A stretch of 64,000 nucleotides of DNA from CAIVAT01 sp049317265. Lineage in GTDB: Bacteria; Bacteroidota; Bacteroidia; Bacteroidales; FEN-979. The DNA is taken from NCBI GenBank assembly GCA_049317265.1, contig JBMOIP010000020.1, forward strand, positions 14,532 through 78,531, read 5' to 3'. Shown here one piece after another: positions 35,384 to 44,808 of this stretch. The notes beneath the pieces are model-generated. The model searched no databases. It was not told the DNA's origin and was given only the letters and a program-made list of their open reading frames with translations. The position numbers were made by a program, and so were the translations under genes. The number at the start of each line of letters is the position of its first letter. The first letter of the stretch is position 1.

Positions 35384-36508
35384 TTACTTATTCAGCATCA
35401 CCGGCATTACGAGCATAAGAATGTCTTCATCCTTATTTTCATTATTAAGCGGGGTAAGGATGCCGGCCCTGTTGGGCGCCGACATTTCAAGGCTTATCTC
35501 TTCCGTTTCGATGTTGCCCAGCATCTCGAGCAGGAATTTGGAATTGAAGCCGATCTCCATATCTTCTCCGTTGTAAGAACAGTTGAGACGCTCTTTGGCT
35601 TCGTTGGAGAAATCAATGTCTTCGGCGCTGAGGATCAGCTCCTGTCCGGAAACTTTAAAACGGATCTGGTGTGTCGACTGGTTCGCAAAAATGGAAACCC
35701 GCCTGATCGTTGTAAGCAATGCATGACGGTCGATGGTCAGTTTATTTGGATTTTCCTTTGGAATAACGGCATCGTAGTTAGGATATTTGCCATCAATGAG
35801 GCGGCAGATCAGATGGATATTCGCGAAGGAGAAAAAGGCATTGGTCCTGTTGTATTCAATGGTGACCGGCAGCTCCTGGCTGGAAAGGATATTTTTAAGC
35901 AGGTTCAGCGGCTTCTTTGGCAGGATGAAGGATGCTGAATCGGCCGACTTCATATCGGTGCGACGATACTTAACAAGTTTATGGGCATCGGTGGCCACAA
36001 AGGTAACATCGTCGGGTGAAAGTTCACAGAAAACCCCTGATAGGACCATCCGCAGCTCATCATTCCCCGTCGCAAACAGGGTTTTGTTGATGGCCTGGGA
36101 TAACAGACGCGAATCAGCTGTGATGGCGGTTGTATCCTCAAGCGATGGCGTATGCGGGTACTCTTCGCTCTTGTGGCCTGAAAGCTTATATTTTCCTTCT
36201 CCCGCCGATATTTCGATCATCAGGGTTTCAGGATTGATGGAGAATGCCACAGGAATATCGGGGAATGTTTTCAGGGTTTCCACCAGAATTTTGGCAGGGA
36301 TCGCTATACTTCCCGATTCTTCGGCCTTATCCGGCCGGATGGTAACCCGCATGGTGGTTTCAAGGTCGGAGGATGTAATCGTTATTGAATCGTCGGTGAG
36401 TTCAAAAAGAAAATCATCCAGGATTGGCAAGGTATTGTTTGTGTTGATCACACCCAGGATGGCCTGGAGGTTTTTCAGTAATAATGTACTGGAGATGATA
36501 AATTTCAT
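35384..36508 (-). CDS. dnaN: DNA polymerase III beta subunit (sliding clamp)
   Basis: The 374-residue protein has the three-domain clamp shape, starting MKFIISSTLLLKNLQ with LDDFLFELTDDSITITSSDLETTM and continuing through FLLEMLGNIETEEISLEMSAPNRAGILTP to the final MLVMPVMLNK. The C-terminal hydrophobic pocket for partner peptides is present. It encircles DNA as a dimer and holds polymerase on the template. In this organism it is not next to dnaA in the window. A TATATTTG box lies 27 bp upstream. Confidence 0.96.
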   Translation of the reverse strand: MKFIISSTLLLKNLQAILGVINTNNTLPILDDFLFELTDDSITITSSDLETTMRVTIRPDKAEESGSIAIPAKILVETLKTFPDIPVAFSINPETLMIEISAGEGKYKLSGHKSEEYPHTPSLEDTTAITADSRLLSQAINKTLFATGNDELRMVLSGVFCELSPDDVTFVATDAHKLVKYRRTDMKSADSASFILPKKPLNLLKNILSSQELPVTIEYNRTNAFFSFANIHLICRLIDGKYPNYDAVIPKENPNKLTIDRHALLTTIRRVSIFANQSTHQIRFKVSGQELILSAEDIDFSNEAKERLNCSYNGEDMEIGFNSKFLLEMLGNIETEEISLEMSAPNRAGILTPLNNENKDEDILMLVMPVMLNK

Positions 36509-36534
36509 GATGGTATGTTTTATTAAAATTGTTC

Positions 36535-36542
36535 CAAATATA
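36535..36542 (-). promoter_or_regulatory. -7 box before dnaN
   Basis: TATATTTG on the minus strand fits TAnnTTTG, 27 bp before the dnaN ATG. No well-spaced TTG was found. Confidence 0.45.
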
Positions 36543-36596
36543 CGACAAAAAATTGTCGGCCGATCTTATAATAGTCTGTTTACGCTCCCGGCTCGA

Positions 36597-37250
36597 TCAG
36601 GTTGCATTACCGGCCCGCTCTTTTTTTCTTTTGAAATCAAATTTCCGCTCCTCCCCTTTCAGCAACCTCCGGATGTTCTTCCTGTGCGTTGCCGGGATAA
36701 AGACTGCCACCAGGAGGGAAAGCCCCAGCAAACCCGGATGCCTGACCCCTATAATGAAATAGACCACCAGCGGAAAAGCCAGTGAGGCGAGGATGGAGGA
36801 GAGCGAAACATAGTGTGTGGCGGCAAGGACCACAATAAAGACCACGAGGACAATCAGGATGGCAAGCGGGAATAAGGAGATGCCTGCCCCGGCAACCGTT
36901 CCGACCCCTTTACCACCTTTAAAACCTGCATAAACAGGGAAAACGTGTCCTAACACTGCAGCCAGTGCTGTTGCAATCCTGAGGTATATGATGGCCTCGG
37001 TTCCCAAACCGGGAACAGGAAGCCATACTGCAATCTGCACAGCAAGCCATCCTTTAAAAACATCCACCAGTAACACAGGAATTCCTGCTTTGTATCCCAG
37101 GACGCGGATCACATTGGTTGCCCCTGCATTTCCGCTTCCGTGCTGACGAACATCAATGCCATAAAGCATTTTGCCTATCCATACGGCAGAAGCGATGGAC
37201 CCCACAAGGTAAGCCGCAATGATCTCAAGGATTATATAGATGACTGTCAT
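36597..37250 (-). CDS. plsY: Glycerol-3-phosphate acyltransferase PlsY
   Basis: The 217-residue integral membrane protein has the PlsY motifs SIASAVWIGK, HGSGNAGATNVIRVLG and GHVFPVYAGFKGGKGVGT, and about seven membrane segments. PlsY transfers an acyl group from acyl-phosphate to glycerol-3-phosphate, the first step of phospholipid synthesis. The basic C-terminal tail (KGEERKFDFKRKKERA) is likely cytoplasmic. It lies downstream of the 1501-residue protein gene on the same strand, 58 bp after its stop. Confidence 0.95.
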   Translation of the reverse strand: MTVIYIILEIIAAYLVGSIASAVWIGKMLYGIDVRQHGSGNAGATNVIRVLGYKAGIPVLLVDVFKGWLAVQIAVWLPVPGLGTEAIIYLRIATALAAVLGHVFPVYAGFKGGKGVGTVAGAGISLFPLAILIVLVVFIVVLAATHYVSLSSILASLAFPLVVYFIIGVRHPGLLGLSLLVAVFIPATHRKNIRRLLKGEERKFDFKRKKERAGNAT

Positions 37251-37308
37251 CCGGCAGGGATTAGGTTAAACTCATTTCAGAGTGCAAAGTAATAAAAATT
37301 CTGGTTAA

Positions 37309-40300
37309 CTATTGGGATTCTTCCGGTTCATATTTCCTAAGGAAGTCCCTTTTCTTCCGCTCGGTTGCCACAGTAACCGTAAATCCCTTGGAAATTCCCT
37401 GCAGCCGTTTTTGCTCGGTACGTGATTGCGCGTCTTCCCTCACCATGTCGTTGTAGTTCAAATCCGACGAGAGGGTCATCAGAACATTGTTCCGATAATT
37501 AAAGAAAAACCAGTCGTTGGGCGACAATTCAAGGTAGATGGTCAAATCATCTCCGTTGCGTTTCTTGGTGAATTCAATGATCCCCTTGGCATAACGGTTT
37601 ACCTGGTTCTTGCCAACATTGGCAATCCCTATATTTCCATACGACACATAAGCGTGATTTGCGGAGTCCCATTTCATCGAGACATCGGCAAGGAAGAGGG
37701 AGCGTTCAAGCGCCTCAGGGAATTTCTTGTATTTCCCAAGGAGGGCCTGTTCATTCTTCAGCCTTTCGAAATCCTGTTTCTCCAGCATATTCTCCATGGC
37801 CATGGCATAGGGGGTGCTCATCAGGTTCACACCGGGCATATTCACAGAAATCAACTGGTCGGCGAACCGCTGCAATCCTCTTTCAGAAAAAGGAAAATTT
37901 AAAGCCATGGAACCATGCAGCCTAACGGAATCAGGAAAGATGAAATAGTCAAGTATGCCGTAACTTTCAATTTTGAAACCACCCGACTTCAGGCTCAGGT
38001 TGAGTTTCCCTTCTCCGCGCACCATGCAGCTTCCGGTGTTCAATGCGAGGTAATTCCCGTTCAGCGACAGGTTCTTAAGCTTTTCCGGCTTCGCAATCCG
38101 AAATTCCGTCGCAGGGATATTGTATTCAAGTAATCCCTCTGCCGTGATCATGGTCGTATCGCTGAAACTGATCTTTCTCCGGAAAAAGGAGGGCCGGATT
38201 TTATCTTCGGTATTAAAAAACATCAGTCCCAGGTTAATAGGCTCATTCGCTGTGTTCTTTAACGGAAAGGCAACAGGGATCTGCACATGTTCCGGATCGA
38301 TTGCGCTGGTGAACTTCACCCATTCAGGCGCCTCCTTAAAACAATCGGTCACAGGATGAAACCCGCCGTTGAACAGAAGGTTTTTCTCTCCTGCGTGCAG
38401 GGTAAAGGCGCCTTTGTAAGCAAATTCAGGGCTGAGCAAAAAAACCGCCGAATCGCCGATTATTCCCTCTGCCACCGTCTGCAGGGTGGAATCGACCCTG
38501 ATTTTCTCAAAATGGATCTGCTCCCGCTCCCCGGTACGCTCCCGGTAATCATAATCACCAAAACCGGTATAGTTTTTCCTGGAGGCAATGGAAACTGCCG
38601 CATTGTAAAACTGGTGGAACTTCGATTTGGTGTTTGCAATGATGATGGCATGTGTGAGGTTCTGCATCACCGCATCCTTGAGGATTACCACCTTGCCTGA
38701 GTCAGGATAAATAGCGGCATCCGCCACTTTGATAATCCTCACTTCCTGGGCATTGATCACGTTGGTGCGCAGGTTGTATCGCGCCTTGGCCGCAAAAAAT
38801 TTCAGGGAATCCTGCAAAGGATGCACCGAGATAAACTCAGAACCTGTATACCCCTGGTCGATGAGTTGAGCCAGGCTTAATGAGTCGGATACCAGTTTTT
38901 TGCTCTGCTCATTCGACAACAGGATCTCTTCGCTATCGATGAGCCAGTCGAACCGGTCCATCGAACAAACATATTTATTGATCGGGAATTCCACCTTTGA
39001 TATACCGACATTGGACTTAAATTCACCCTTGCGTTTGTCGAAGTCGAAATGGGTCTGGTAATTCTTGGTAGAGATCGTGAGATCGGCCAGGTCGTACGAT
39101 TTGATACGGAAATTCGCGATAAGTGCATCATAAGACCGCCGTTTGAATTTAAAACCACGTGAATCCATTTCAGCATCCTTGATCCTTACGGTTCCGTCGC
39201 CGCTGAGCAACTGCGGTGTAAGCGCCAGTTTGCCGCTGAAGGTCGACTGGTCATTATACATGGCCATCTCCTTTGTCGTACTTGCAATTACGAGTGAATC
39301 CTTATATGGAAGCCAGAATTCCCGAACGGAGTCTCCATGAACAGCCGGGAACTCAACCGCCCCAACAACTTCTGCCATGCTGAAGTTTTTCGCCAGCACT
39401 TTCATCGAATCGGGAAGGAAGATATAATCGGGCGAATAGGTCGTTGAATTCAGATAGTGAAGGGTCCCGTAGCCCCGTAATCCCCTGTCGCTCAGGTCGA
39501 TTTTTGCAACAAAGGTTCCCTTTCCTCCGTAAACGGCAAATCCGCTGCTGTCTGTCGTTTTCTCCAGACCAAGCGAATTATCGGGACGAACCTTAAGTGG
39601 CTCGGTGATCTCAGGGAAAATCCCTGCTGTGGTAAGCGATCCGGTAAACTTCAAACTATCGGTAGCGAGGACATCCATGCTTTTAATCGTAAATGGGTTT
39701 ACCTCATAGAAGAATTTATCTTTCGCATACACGCCATTCTGAATGGAGCCCTTGCCCCAGTTCACGAATGCATTATTCCTGTTGGTAAAGATCGGGTATT
39801 GTGGCAGCATCTTCATCCCCGATTTATTGAGGGGATCATCGATGAGCAGGTCGCCGCTCAGGTTGGTGATGGCCGTTTTAACCTTGACCAGCGGGTAAAT
39901 CCCTTTCTTCGGATCGAATGTCTTGCTTTTTACATAAAACAACATGGAATCAACCAATGGCATGTTAAGCCTGAACTTACCATATTCAAAGGAGCAGTCC
40001 CGGGCATAAAAATCGAAGAGGCCGGCCTCAATTTTTCCCGTGAAGACAAAATCCATATCCTTTTTCAGGATTACCTCTGAATTCTTAGGATAAACCTTAA
40101 CCTGTTGTGAATCACTGAGAACAACCATAGGCACTCCCTGTAACCTCAGATCAAAAGAGTCGAGGTTTAGCACCCCGTTAGCTGCATTGGTAACAAAGGA
40201 GTTGAAAAAGATTACATCGTAATCTGCTTTTCCCGCCTGTGCATTCACATAATCGGTAAGCTTTTTATTGACGTGGGCCACCTTCTCATCAAAATCATAG

Positions 40301-41814
40301 ACCAGGAACCCCCTGTTCGCAAGCGTAAGCAATTGAACTTCCACCTGTTCAATTGGTTTATTGAGGTAAGCGGTAATTTCATCCAGGGTAAAATCACGCG
40401 TTTTCCGCCGGGAGATAAAGTTTTTGATCAGGTTGAGCGGATTGGCGTCATCAATGCCCCGGAGCTTTTCATACCGGTGCAGGGAATAGTAACTACTTGA
40501 TTCAAAGACAGCTTTACTCTCTTTGGTTGGCCCCTTCATCATTTCAAAACTGATCTTGGTATCCCCAACTTTCCAGTAAAGCGCTTCACAATAGATTTCA
40601 ATTTTGTGATAGGAGTCGAACCATGGACTGATGTTGGTGACCCGTTCGTCTTTTGTAAATGACAGCTCCTTCTTGTCATCCGTATATTTCAGTTGCAGCC
40701 CCGGATGAAAGACCGAATCGTTCTCATAATAGATGGTGATGGAAGCCATCCCCGAATTGATTCGGTCTGGCCTGATAATGAAGGTCTTCGACCGTGCCAC
40801 AACAAAATCCTTTCCATCCTTCTTGAAAAATAGGCTGGCATCTGTCGAAGCTCCGCCTGAGCCGATGATCCTCGACCCCTCCATGGCAAATCCTCCCAGG
40901 TAATCGATGTTGTTGAAAAGCCGTGCAATACCTATCATTTTATCATAGGAATAGAACCTCGGGTAAGAGGCCTTTTCCTCGGTGACGTCTGCCAGTACCT
41001 TATCGGTATATTTTCCAAGGATTGAACCCGGGAAATATTTTTTATGGGTGAAGTTTACCGAATCGGCAGAAAATTTTGAAAACCTCATCTGGATGTCATA
41101 CCTGTTGAGGGTCGCAAAGATTTTATCCGGTTCTTCTCCCGCCCTTTTCCAGTTTACCGATCCCTCCTGCCCTTTCCAAAGATTGGTGAGAGGAAAATAA
41201 ATGCCACGGGTACCATAGATATTCAGGCTGTCGTCGTTGGCATAACAGACCAGGTCGGACTTCTGAAATTCAATTACCGGGACGGTATCAAAGGAAAACC
41301 GGAAAACCGGCTGTGTTATTTTCCACCTGGTCGTCACCGATTTATATACCAGGTTTCCCTCAAAAAGGTTGGAGGTGGCATCAAGAAATACCCCAAACTT
41401 CCTGCTGTTCTTATCTGTGATCAGTTTTTTCAGGATGTCGGACCAGGGCAGGAAGTAGTCGGGCGGCTGATGGCTGTTGATGAAGATGTTCAGGGCATTG
41501 ATGTAGTTGAAGAAATCGGGATAAGGGCGAATCTTCTTCTTAACCATCTCATTGAACATCACATAAATAATTTTCTTCTGGTCGGGATCAAATTTTTCCT
41601 GGCTCCATTTCTGAATAAAATCCTGCATAAATGGGGTGATAACCTTCTTCTCATTATCAGGAAGGTTAAAAAATATCCCATTCAGTTCACCCACGAACTT
41701 GGCTGAATCTCCAGAGAACCAGACCTGTTTCTGGCCGTTGGAAGCGAGTGACGCAGTGACGAAAACAGTCATCGTCAACAGCTTCAGGAAAAATTTTGGT
41801 ACCGATCCGGTCAT
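37309..41814 (-). CDS. Large exported protein of unknown function (1501 residues)
   Basis: I do not recognise this protein. A hydrophobic signal (about 1-25) is followed by a mostly helical region (to about 170), then long beta-rich parts with many aromatic and charged residues. A helical, winged-helix-like segment (about 455-530: FTLDEITAYLNKPIEQVEVQLLTLANRGFL) interrupts the beta region. There is no membrane barrel signature or T9SS tail; the C-terminus ends KKRDFLRKYEPEESQ. It overlaps the end of prmA by 4 bp (ATGA), so it is translationally coupled and part of the tpiA-prmA-plsY operon. The surroundings suggest a conserved cell-envelope function. A periplasmic or outer-membrane assembly protein is possible, but unsupported. 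Confidence 0.85.
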   Translation of the reverse strand: MTGSVPKFFLKLLTMTVFVTASLASNGQKQVWFSGDSAKFVGELNGIFFNLPDNEKKVITPFMQDFIQKWSQEKFDPDQKKIIYVMFNEMVKKKIRPYPDFFNYINALNIFINSHQPPDYFLPWSDILKKLITDKNSRKFGVFLDATSNLFEGNLVYKSVTTRWKITQPVFRFSFDTVPVIEFQKSDLVCYANDDSLNIYGTRGIYFPLTNLWKGQEGSVNWKRAGEEPDKIFATLNRYDIQMRFSKFSADSVNFTHKKYFPGSILGKYTDKVLADVTEEKASYPRFYSYDKMIGIARLFNNIDYLGGFAMEGSRIIGSGGASTDASLFFKKDGKDFVVARSKTFIIRPDRINSGMASITIYYENDSVFHPGLQLKYTDDKKELSFTKDERVTNISPWFDSYHKIEIYCEALYWKVGDTKISFEMMKGPTKESKAVFESSSYYSLHRYEKLRGIDDANPLNLIKNFISRRKTRDFTLDEITAYLNKPIEQVEVQLLTLANRGFLVYDFDEKVAHVNKKLTDYVNAQAGKADYDVIFFNSFVTNAANGVLNLDSFDLRLQGVPMVVLSDSQQVKVYPKNSEVILKKDMDFVFTGKIEAGLFDFYARDCSFEYGKFRLNMPLVDSMLFYVKSKTFDPKKGIYPLVKVKTAITNLSGDLLIDDPLNKSGMKMLPQYPIFTNRNNAFVNWGKGSIQNGVYAKDKFFYEVNPFTIKSMDVLATDSLKFTGSLTTAGIFPEITEPLKVRPDNSLGLEKTTDSSGFAVYGGKGTFVAKIDLSDRGLRGYGTLHYLNSTTYSPDYIFLPDSMKVLAKNFSMAEVVGAVEFPAVHGDSVREFWLPYKDSLVIASTTKEMAMYNDQSTFSGKLALTPQLLSGDGTVRIKDAEMDSRGFKFKRRSYDALIANFRIKSYDLADLTISTKNYQTHFDFDKRKGEFKSNVGISKVEFPINKYVCSMDRFDWLIDSEEILLSNEQSKKLVSDSLSLAQLIDQGYTGSEFISVHPLQDSLKFFAAKARYNLRTNVINAQEVRIIKVADAAIYPDSGKVVILKDAVMQNLTHAIIIANTKSKFHQFYNAAVSIASRKNYTGFGDYDYRERTGEREQIHFEKIRVDSTLQTVAEGIIGDSAVFLLSPEFAYKGAFTLHAGEKNLLFNGGFHPVTDCFKEAPEWVKFTSAIDPEHVQIPVAFPLKNTANEPINLGLMFFNTEDKIRPSFFRRKISFSDTTMITAEGLLEYNIPATEFRIAKPEKLKNLSLNGNYLALNTGSCMVRGEGKLNLSLKSGGFKIESYGILDYFIFPDSVRLHGSMALNFPFSERGLQRFADQLISVNMPGVNLMSTPYAMAMENMLEKQDFERLKNEQALLGKYKKFPEALERSLFLADVSMKWDSANHAYVSYGNIGIANVGKNQVNRYAKGIIEFTKKRNGDDLTIYLELSPNDWFFFNYRNNVLMTLSSDLNYNDMVREDAQSRTEQKRLQGISKGFTVTVATERKKRDFLRKYEPEESQ

Positions 41815-42638
41815 TTTACAAATTTAGCTCCTACCCAACGATTGTCCGACTTATGGCTGACGTACCGCAGTCCAGAATTCTCCGCAGCAGCGGTGATAAG
41901 ACTCAGATCCTCAACATAGAAGCCACTCATCAGCAGCACCCCCGGCTCATTCAGGCAACCGGCATAGACAGGAATATCCCGGAGCAGAACATTCCTGTTG
42001 ATGTTGGCGATGATCAGGTCGTACTTTGGCGACGGAATGGCGTCAGCTTCACCCTGAATGACAACGACAGGTGCGGCATCGTTTTTCTCCATGTTGTCGC
42101 TTGCATTTGAGTAGGCCCATTCATCATTGTCGATGGCTACCACCTCAGAAGCCATCATTTTATAAGCAAGGATGGCAATTACCCCGGTACCGCATCCCAT
42201 GTCGAGGACCCGTTTTCCCTTTACCTCTAACGACATAAGGAGTTCCAGCATCAGGGAGGTGGTTTCATGGTGGGCAGTACCAAACGACATGCGCGGCTCG
42301 ATCACTATTTCGTAAGGCATATCGGACATTGGTGCATGAAAAGGCGCCCGCACCCTGCATTTTCCGGCAATTACAACCGGCTCATATTCACTCTCCCAGA
42401 TGGCATTCCAATTCTGTGCAGGAATCTTCACAACCGAAAAACTGAGCCCGTGTTCCTTACAAACCAAATCCATATAGTCCTTCACAACGAATTCCTGGTA
42501 CATATCTTCCCTGGCAAATGCCTGGATGCCCGATTCCGTTTCAGTAAAGCTCTCGAAGCCAAGTTCGGCGAGCTGCGCCATGACAATTTCAGGATCAAAT
42601 CCTGTAAAGCCGGTAATGCTCAATTCTATGTAATCCAT
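41811..42638 (-). CDS. prmA: Ribosomal protein L11 methyltransferase
   Basis: The 275-residue enzyme has an N-terminal ferredoxin-like substrate domain (MDYIELSITGFTGFDPEIVMAQLAELGFE) and a class I methyltransferase domain with motif I VLDMGCGTGVIAILA and IIANINRNVLL. It methylates lysines of ribosomal protein L11. The stop overlaps the start of the 1501-residue protein gene (ATGA) and the start is 2 bp after the tpiA stop, so the genes are one operon. Confidence 0.95.
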   Translation of the reverse strand: MDYIELSITGFTGFDPEIVMAQLAELGFESFTETESGIQAFAREDMYQEFVVKDYMDLVCKEHGLSFSVVKIPAQNWNAIWESEYEPVVIAGKCRVRAPFHAPMSDMPYEIVIEPRMSFGTAHHETTSLMLELLMSLEVKGKRVLDMGCGTGVIAILAYKMMASEVVAIDNDEWAYSNASDNMEKNDAAPVVVIQGEADAIPSPKYDLIIANINRNVLLRDIPVYAGCLNEPGVLLMSGFYVEDLSLITAAAENSGLRYVSHKSDNRWVGAKFVK

Positions 42639-42640
42639 AA

Positions 42641-43399
42641 TTAAAAGGATGTTGCGATTTGAAGGAACTCCTCTGCCTTAAGGGAGGCTCCGCCTATCAA
42701 TCCGCCATCCACATCAGGCTGTGCAAAAAGTTCCCGTGCATTTTTACCGTTACAGCTGCCGCCATAAAGGATGGTCGTTTCATTAGCAGTTGTGCTGCTA
42801 TATTTATCAGCGATAAGGCCTCTGATATAGGCATGCATCTCCTGTGCCTGTTCATTGGAAGCTGTAACTCCTGTGCCAATGGCCCAGACAGGCTCGTAAG
42901 CAATAACAACCTTCAGGAACTGATCAGAAGAAAGGTGAAAGAGCGACTCCGTCAATTGTGTTTTAACGACCTCAAAATGCCGGCCTGCCTCCCGTTCGGG
43001 GAGTACTTCTCCACAACAAAAGATCGGGCTGATTTCGTGTTTCAGCAATGCGTCGACCTTGCGTTTTAGAAATTCATTGGATTCAAGGAAATATTTACGC
43101 CGTTCGGAATGACCTGTGATGCAATACGATATATTCAATTCCTTCAGCATCACAGGACTTATTTCACCGGTAAAGGCACCTGAATCTTCAGGATAGACGT
43201 TCTGAGCGCCGACTTTGAATCTTGATTCAAAGGCAACATCGGTTGTCATTTCAAGGTACAGGGCCGGCGGACACAGGATAACCTCAGCATTCTTGAGATC
43301 TGCATCATCCAAGGCATCAGCAATATCTGTAATCAGCAATTCAGCTTCGGAGAATGTTTTGTTCATTTTCCAGTTTCCGGCAACAATTTGTTTTCTCAT
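42641..43399 (-). CDS. tpiA: Triosephosphate isomerase
   Basis: The 252-residue glycolytic enzyme has GNWKMNK at the start, the catalytic His in CITGHSERRKYF, the catalytic Glu in AYEPVWAIGTG and the phosphate-binding LYGGSCNGKNA. It is complete in length. It is the first gene of the tpiA-prmA-1501-residue protein-plsY group. A repeat-bearing gap separates it from the permease gene upstream. Confidence 0.97.
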   Translation of the reverse strand: MRKQIVAGNWKMNKTFSEAELLITDIADALDDADLKNAEVILCPPALYLEMTTDVAFESRFKVGAQNVYPEDSGAFTGEISPVMLKELNISYCITGHSERRKYFLESNEFLKRKVDALLKHEISPIFCCGEVLPEREAGRHFEVVKTQLTESLFHLSSDQFLKVVIAYEPVWAIGTGVTASNEQAQEMHAYIRGLIADKYSSTTANETTILYGGSCNGKNARELFAQPDVDGGLIGGASLKAEEFLQIATSF

Positions 43400-43711
43400 T
43401 GGTTTATTTTTTGGAGGATTGGTTGGCTATTTGGGTGGACGAGTGGACGAGTGGACAAGTGGACAAGTGGACAAGTGGACGATTGGACAGAAAAGTTACG
43501 ATTGATTATTTTTGAATTCAGCATTTCATCAGAAAAATATCAGAATAATTTCCCAAAGGTAAACGATCAATCAAAATATTCATTGCCTTTATTGCACTTT
43601 TACCTTGTTTTTCTCCTCGCTCGCTTACCCCCTCGTCCGCCCGTCCGCCCGTCCACTTGTCCCCTTGTCCACTTGTCCCCTTGTCCACTTGTCCACTTGT
43701 CCCCTTGTCCA
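43400..43711. other. Intergenic gap of 312 bp between the permease gene and tpiA
   Basis: The gap holds two inverted GTGGACAA tracts (43435-43489 and 43634-43713) and about 145 bp between them with no recognisable gene. No TAnnTTTG box was clear for tpiA. Confidence 0.7.
43435..43489 (+). repeat. GTGGACAA octamer tract (plus orientation)
   Basis: Seven octamers (GTGGACGA, GTGGACAA and GTGGACGA/GATTGGACA variants) run in plus orientation upstream of tpiA. An inverted tract of the same unit lies 144 bp further on at 43634. Confidence 0.85.
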
Positions 43712-43713
43712 CT
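43634..43713 (-). repeat. GTGGACAA octamer tract (minus orientation)
   Basis: About ten TTGTCCAC/TTGTCCCC octamers, with CGTCCGCC variants at the left end, reach into the stop codon of the OppB-type permease gene. Confidence 0.85.
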
Positions 43714-44791
43714 ACTCCACCCTAACCCTCGGATCCAACACCCCATAAACGATATCCACCAGGAAGTTAATGATAATCAGGATGATGGAGATGAACAGAA
43801 CAGCGCCCATGACCACGGGGAAATCATATTTATCCAGGGCATTTACGATGACAACACCTATTCCTTTCCAGTCGAAAACGAATTCGACAAACACAGCCCC
43901 TGCGAGCAGGGAGGCCAGCCATCCGGAAACGGCTGTCACGACGGGGTTCAGGGCGTTTTTCAGGGCATGTTTTAGGATCACCTTCGACTTGCTCAGCCCC
44001 TTGGCCTTTGCGGTACGGATGTAATCCTGGGTCATCACCTCTAGGAGTGAATTGCGGGTAAGTTCAACAATAACGGCCAATGGCCTGATTCCCAAAGTGA
44101 TTGCCGGAAGTATAAGATTCTTCAGGTCGAGGTAGGTACCCCTTCCAAAATCATCCACACCGTAAAGGCTCCCGGTCATATTGAGCCCCGTGAATTTTAC
44201 GAGGACGAAGGCAAAAATCCAGGCATTGAGAATGGCCACAAAAAAGGAGGGCAGCGACATGCCCAACACTGAAAAGACAAGGGCAGCGCGGTCAAAAAAT
44301 GTATTCCTGTAGATTGCACACAGCACACCGATGGAGATTCCCACTAAAATGGCGAATGCCATGGCCACCAAAGCAAGGATGATGGTATTGACAAATCCTT
44401 CGGCAAGGATTTCCGACACATTCCGCTTCGACTGGTAAGAACGGCGGAGATATGGTGTTTTAAGCACCATTGAAACACTGCCGAGGGTGACAACTTTCAA
44501 CGGATTTCCATATTTAACAGGGTCGAGAAACCAAAAGTTTCCCTTGTCGGCTGTATTGTGAATGGAAACAGGCGATAAATCGTTGAGATAGTTTAAAAAC
44601 TGAATGATCAATGGTTTATCACGCCCAAGGTCACGGTTGATGGCCACAACAGAGGCGCTGTCGGCCCGCTGTCCCAGCATCATCCTGGCCGGATCGCCCG
44701 GGAGGACATTGAAAAGAAAAAACACCACAACGATAACGCCGAAAAGGACCAGGATGCCATACCAGAAACGCTGAAGGATAAAATGGCCCAT
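43712..44791 (-). CDS. OppB/DppB-type ABC transporter permease
   Basis: The 359-residue protein starts with a membrane segment (ILQRFWYGILVLFGVIVVVFFLFNVLPGDPARMMLG) and carries the BPD_transp_1 domain with about six membrane segments. The EAA-like loop is present (TAKAKGLSKSKVILKHALKNALNPVV). It would be one half of a dipeptide or oligopeptide importer pore. A partner permease, ATPases and binding protein are not in the window. A soluble insertion near residues 70-125 lies in the first periplasmic loop. It follows the BT_3928-family gene by 17 bp. Confidence 0.88.
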   Translation of the reverse strand: MGHFILQRFWYGILVLFGVIVVVFFLFNVLPGDPARMMLGQRADSASVVAINRDLGRDKPLIIQFLNYLNDLSPVSIHNTADKGNFWFLDPVKYGNPLKVVTLGSVSMVLKTPYLRRSYQSKRNVSEILAEGFVNTIILALVAMAFAILVGISIGVLCAIYRNTFFDRAALVFSVLGMSLPSFFVAILNAWIFAFVLVKFTGLNMTGSLYGVDDFGRGTYLDLKNLILPAITLGIRPLAVIVELTRNSLLEVMTQDYIRTAKAKGLSKSKVILKHALKNALNPVVTAVSGWLASLLAGAVFVEFVFDWKGIGVVIVNALDKYDFPVVMGAVLFISIILIIINFLVDIVYGVLDPRVRVE

Positions 44792-44808
44792 TAAGCGGGT
44801 TTTGTGTT

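Noticed and set aside
43435..43713. Possible CRISPR array
   Set aside because: The units are 8 bp, contiguous and without spacers, and no cas gene is present.
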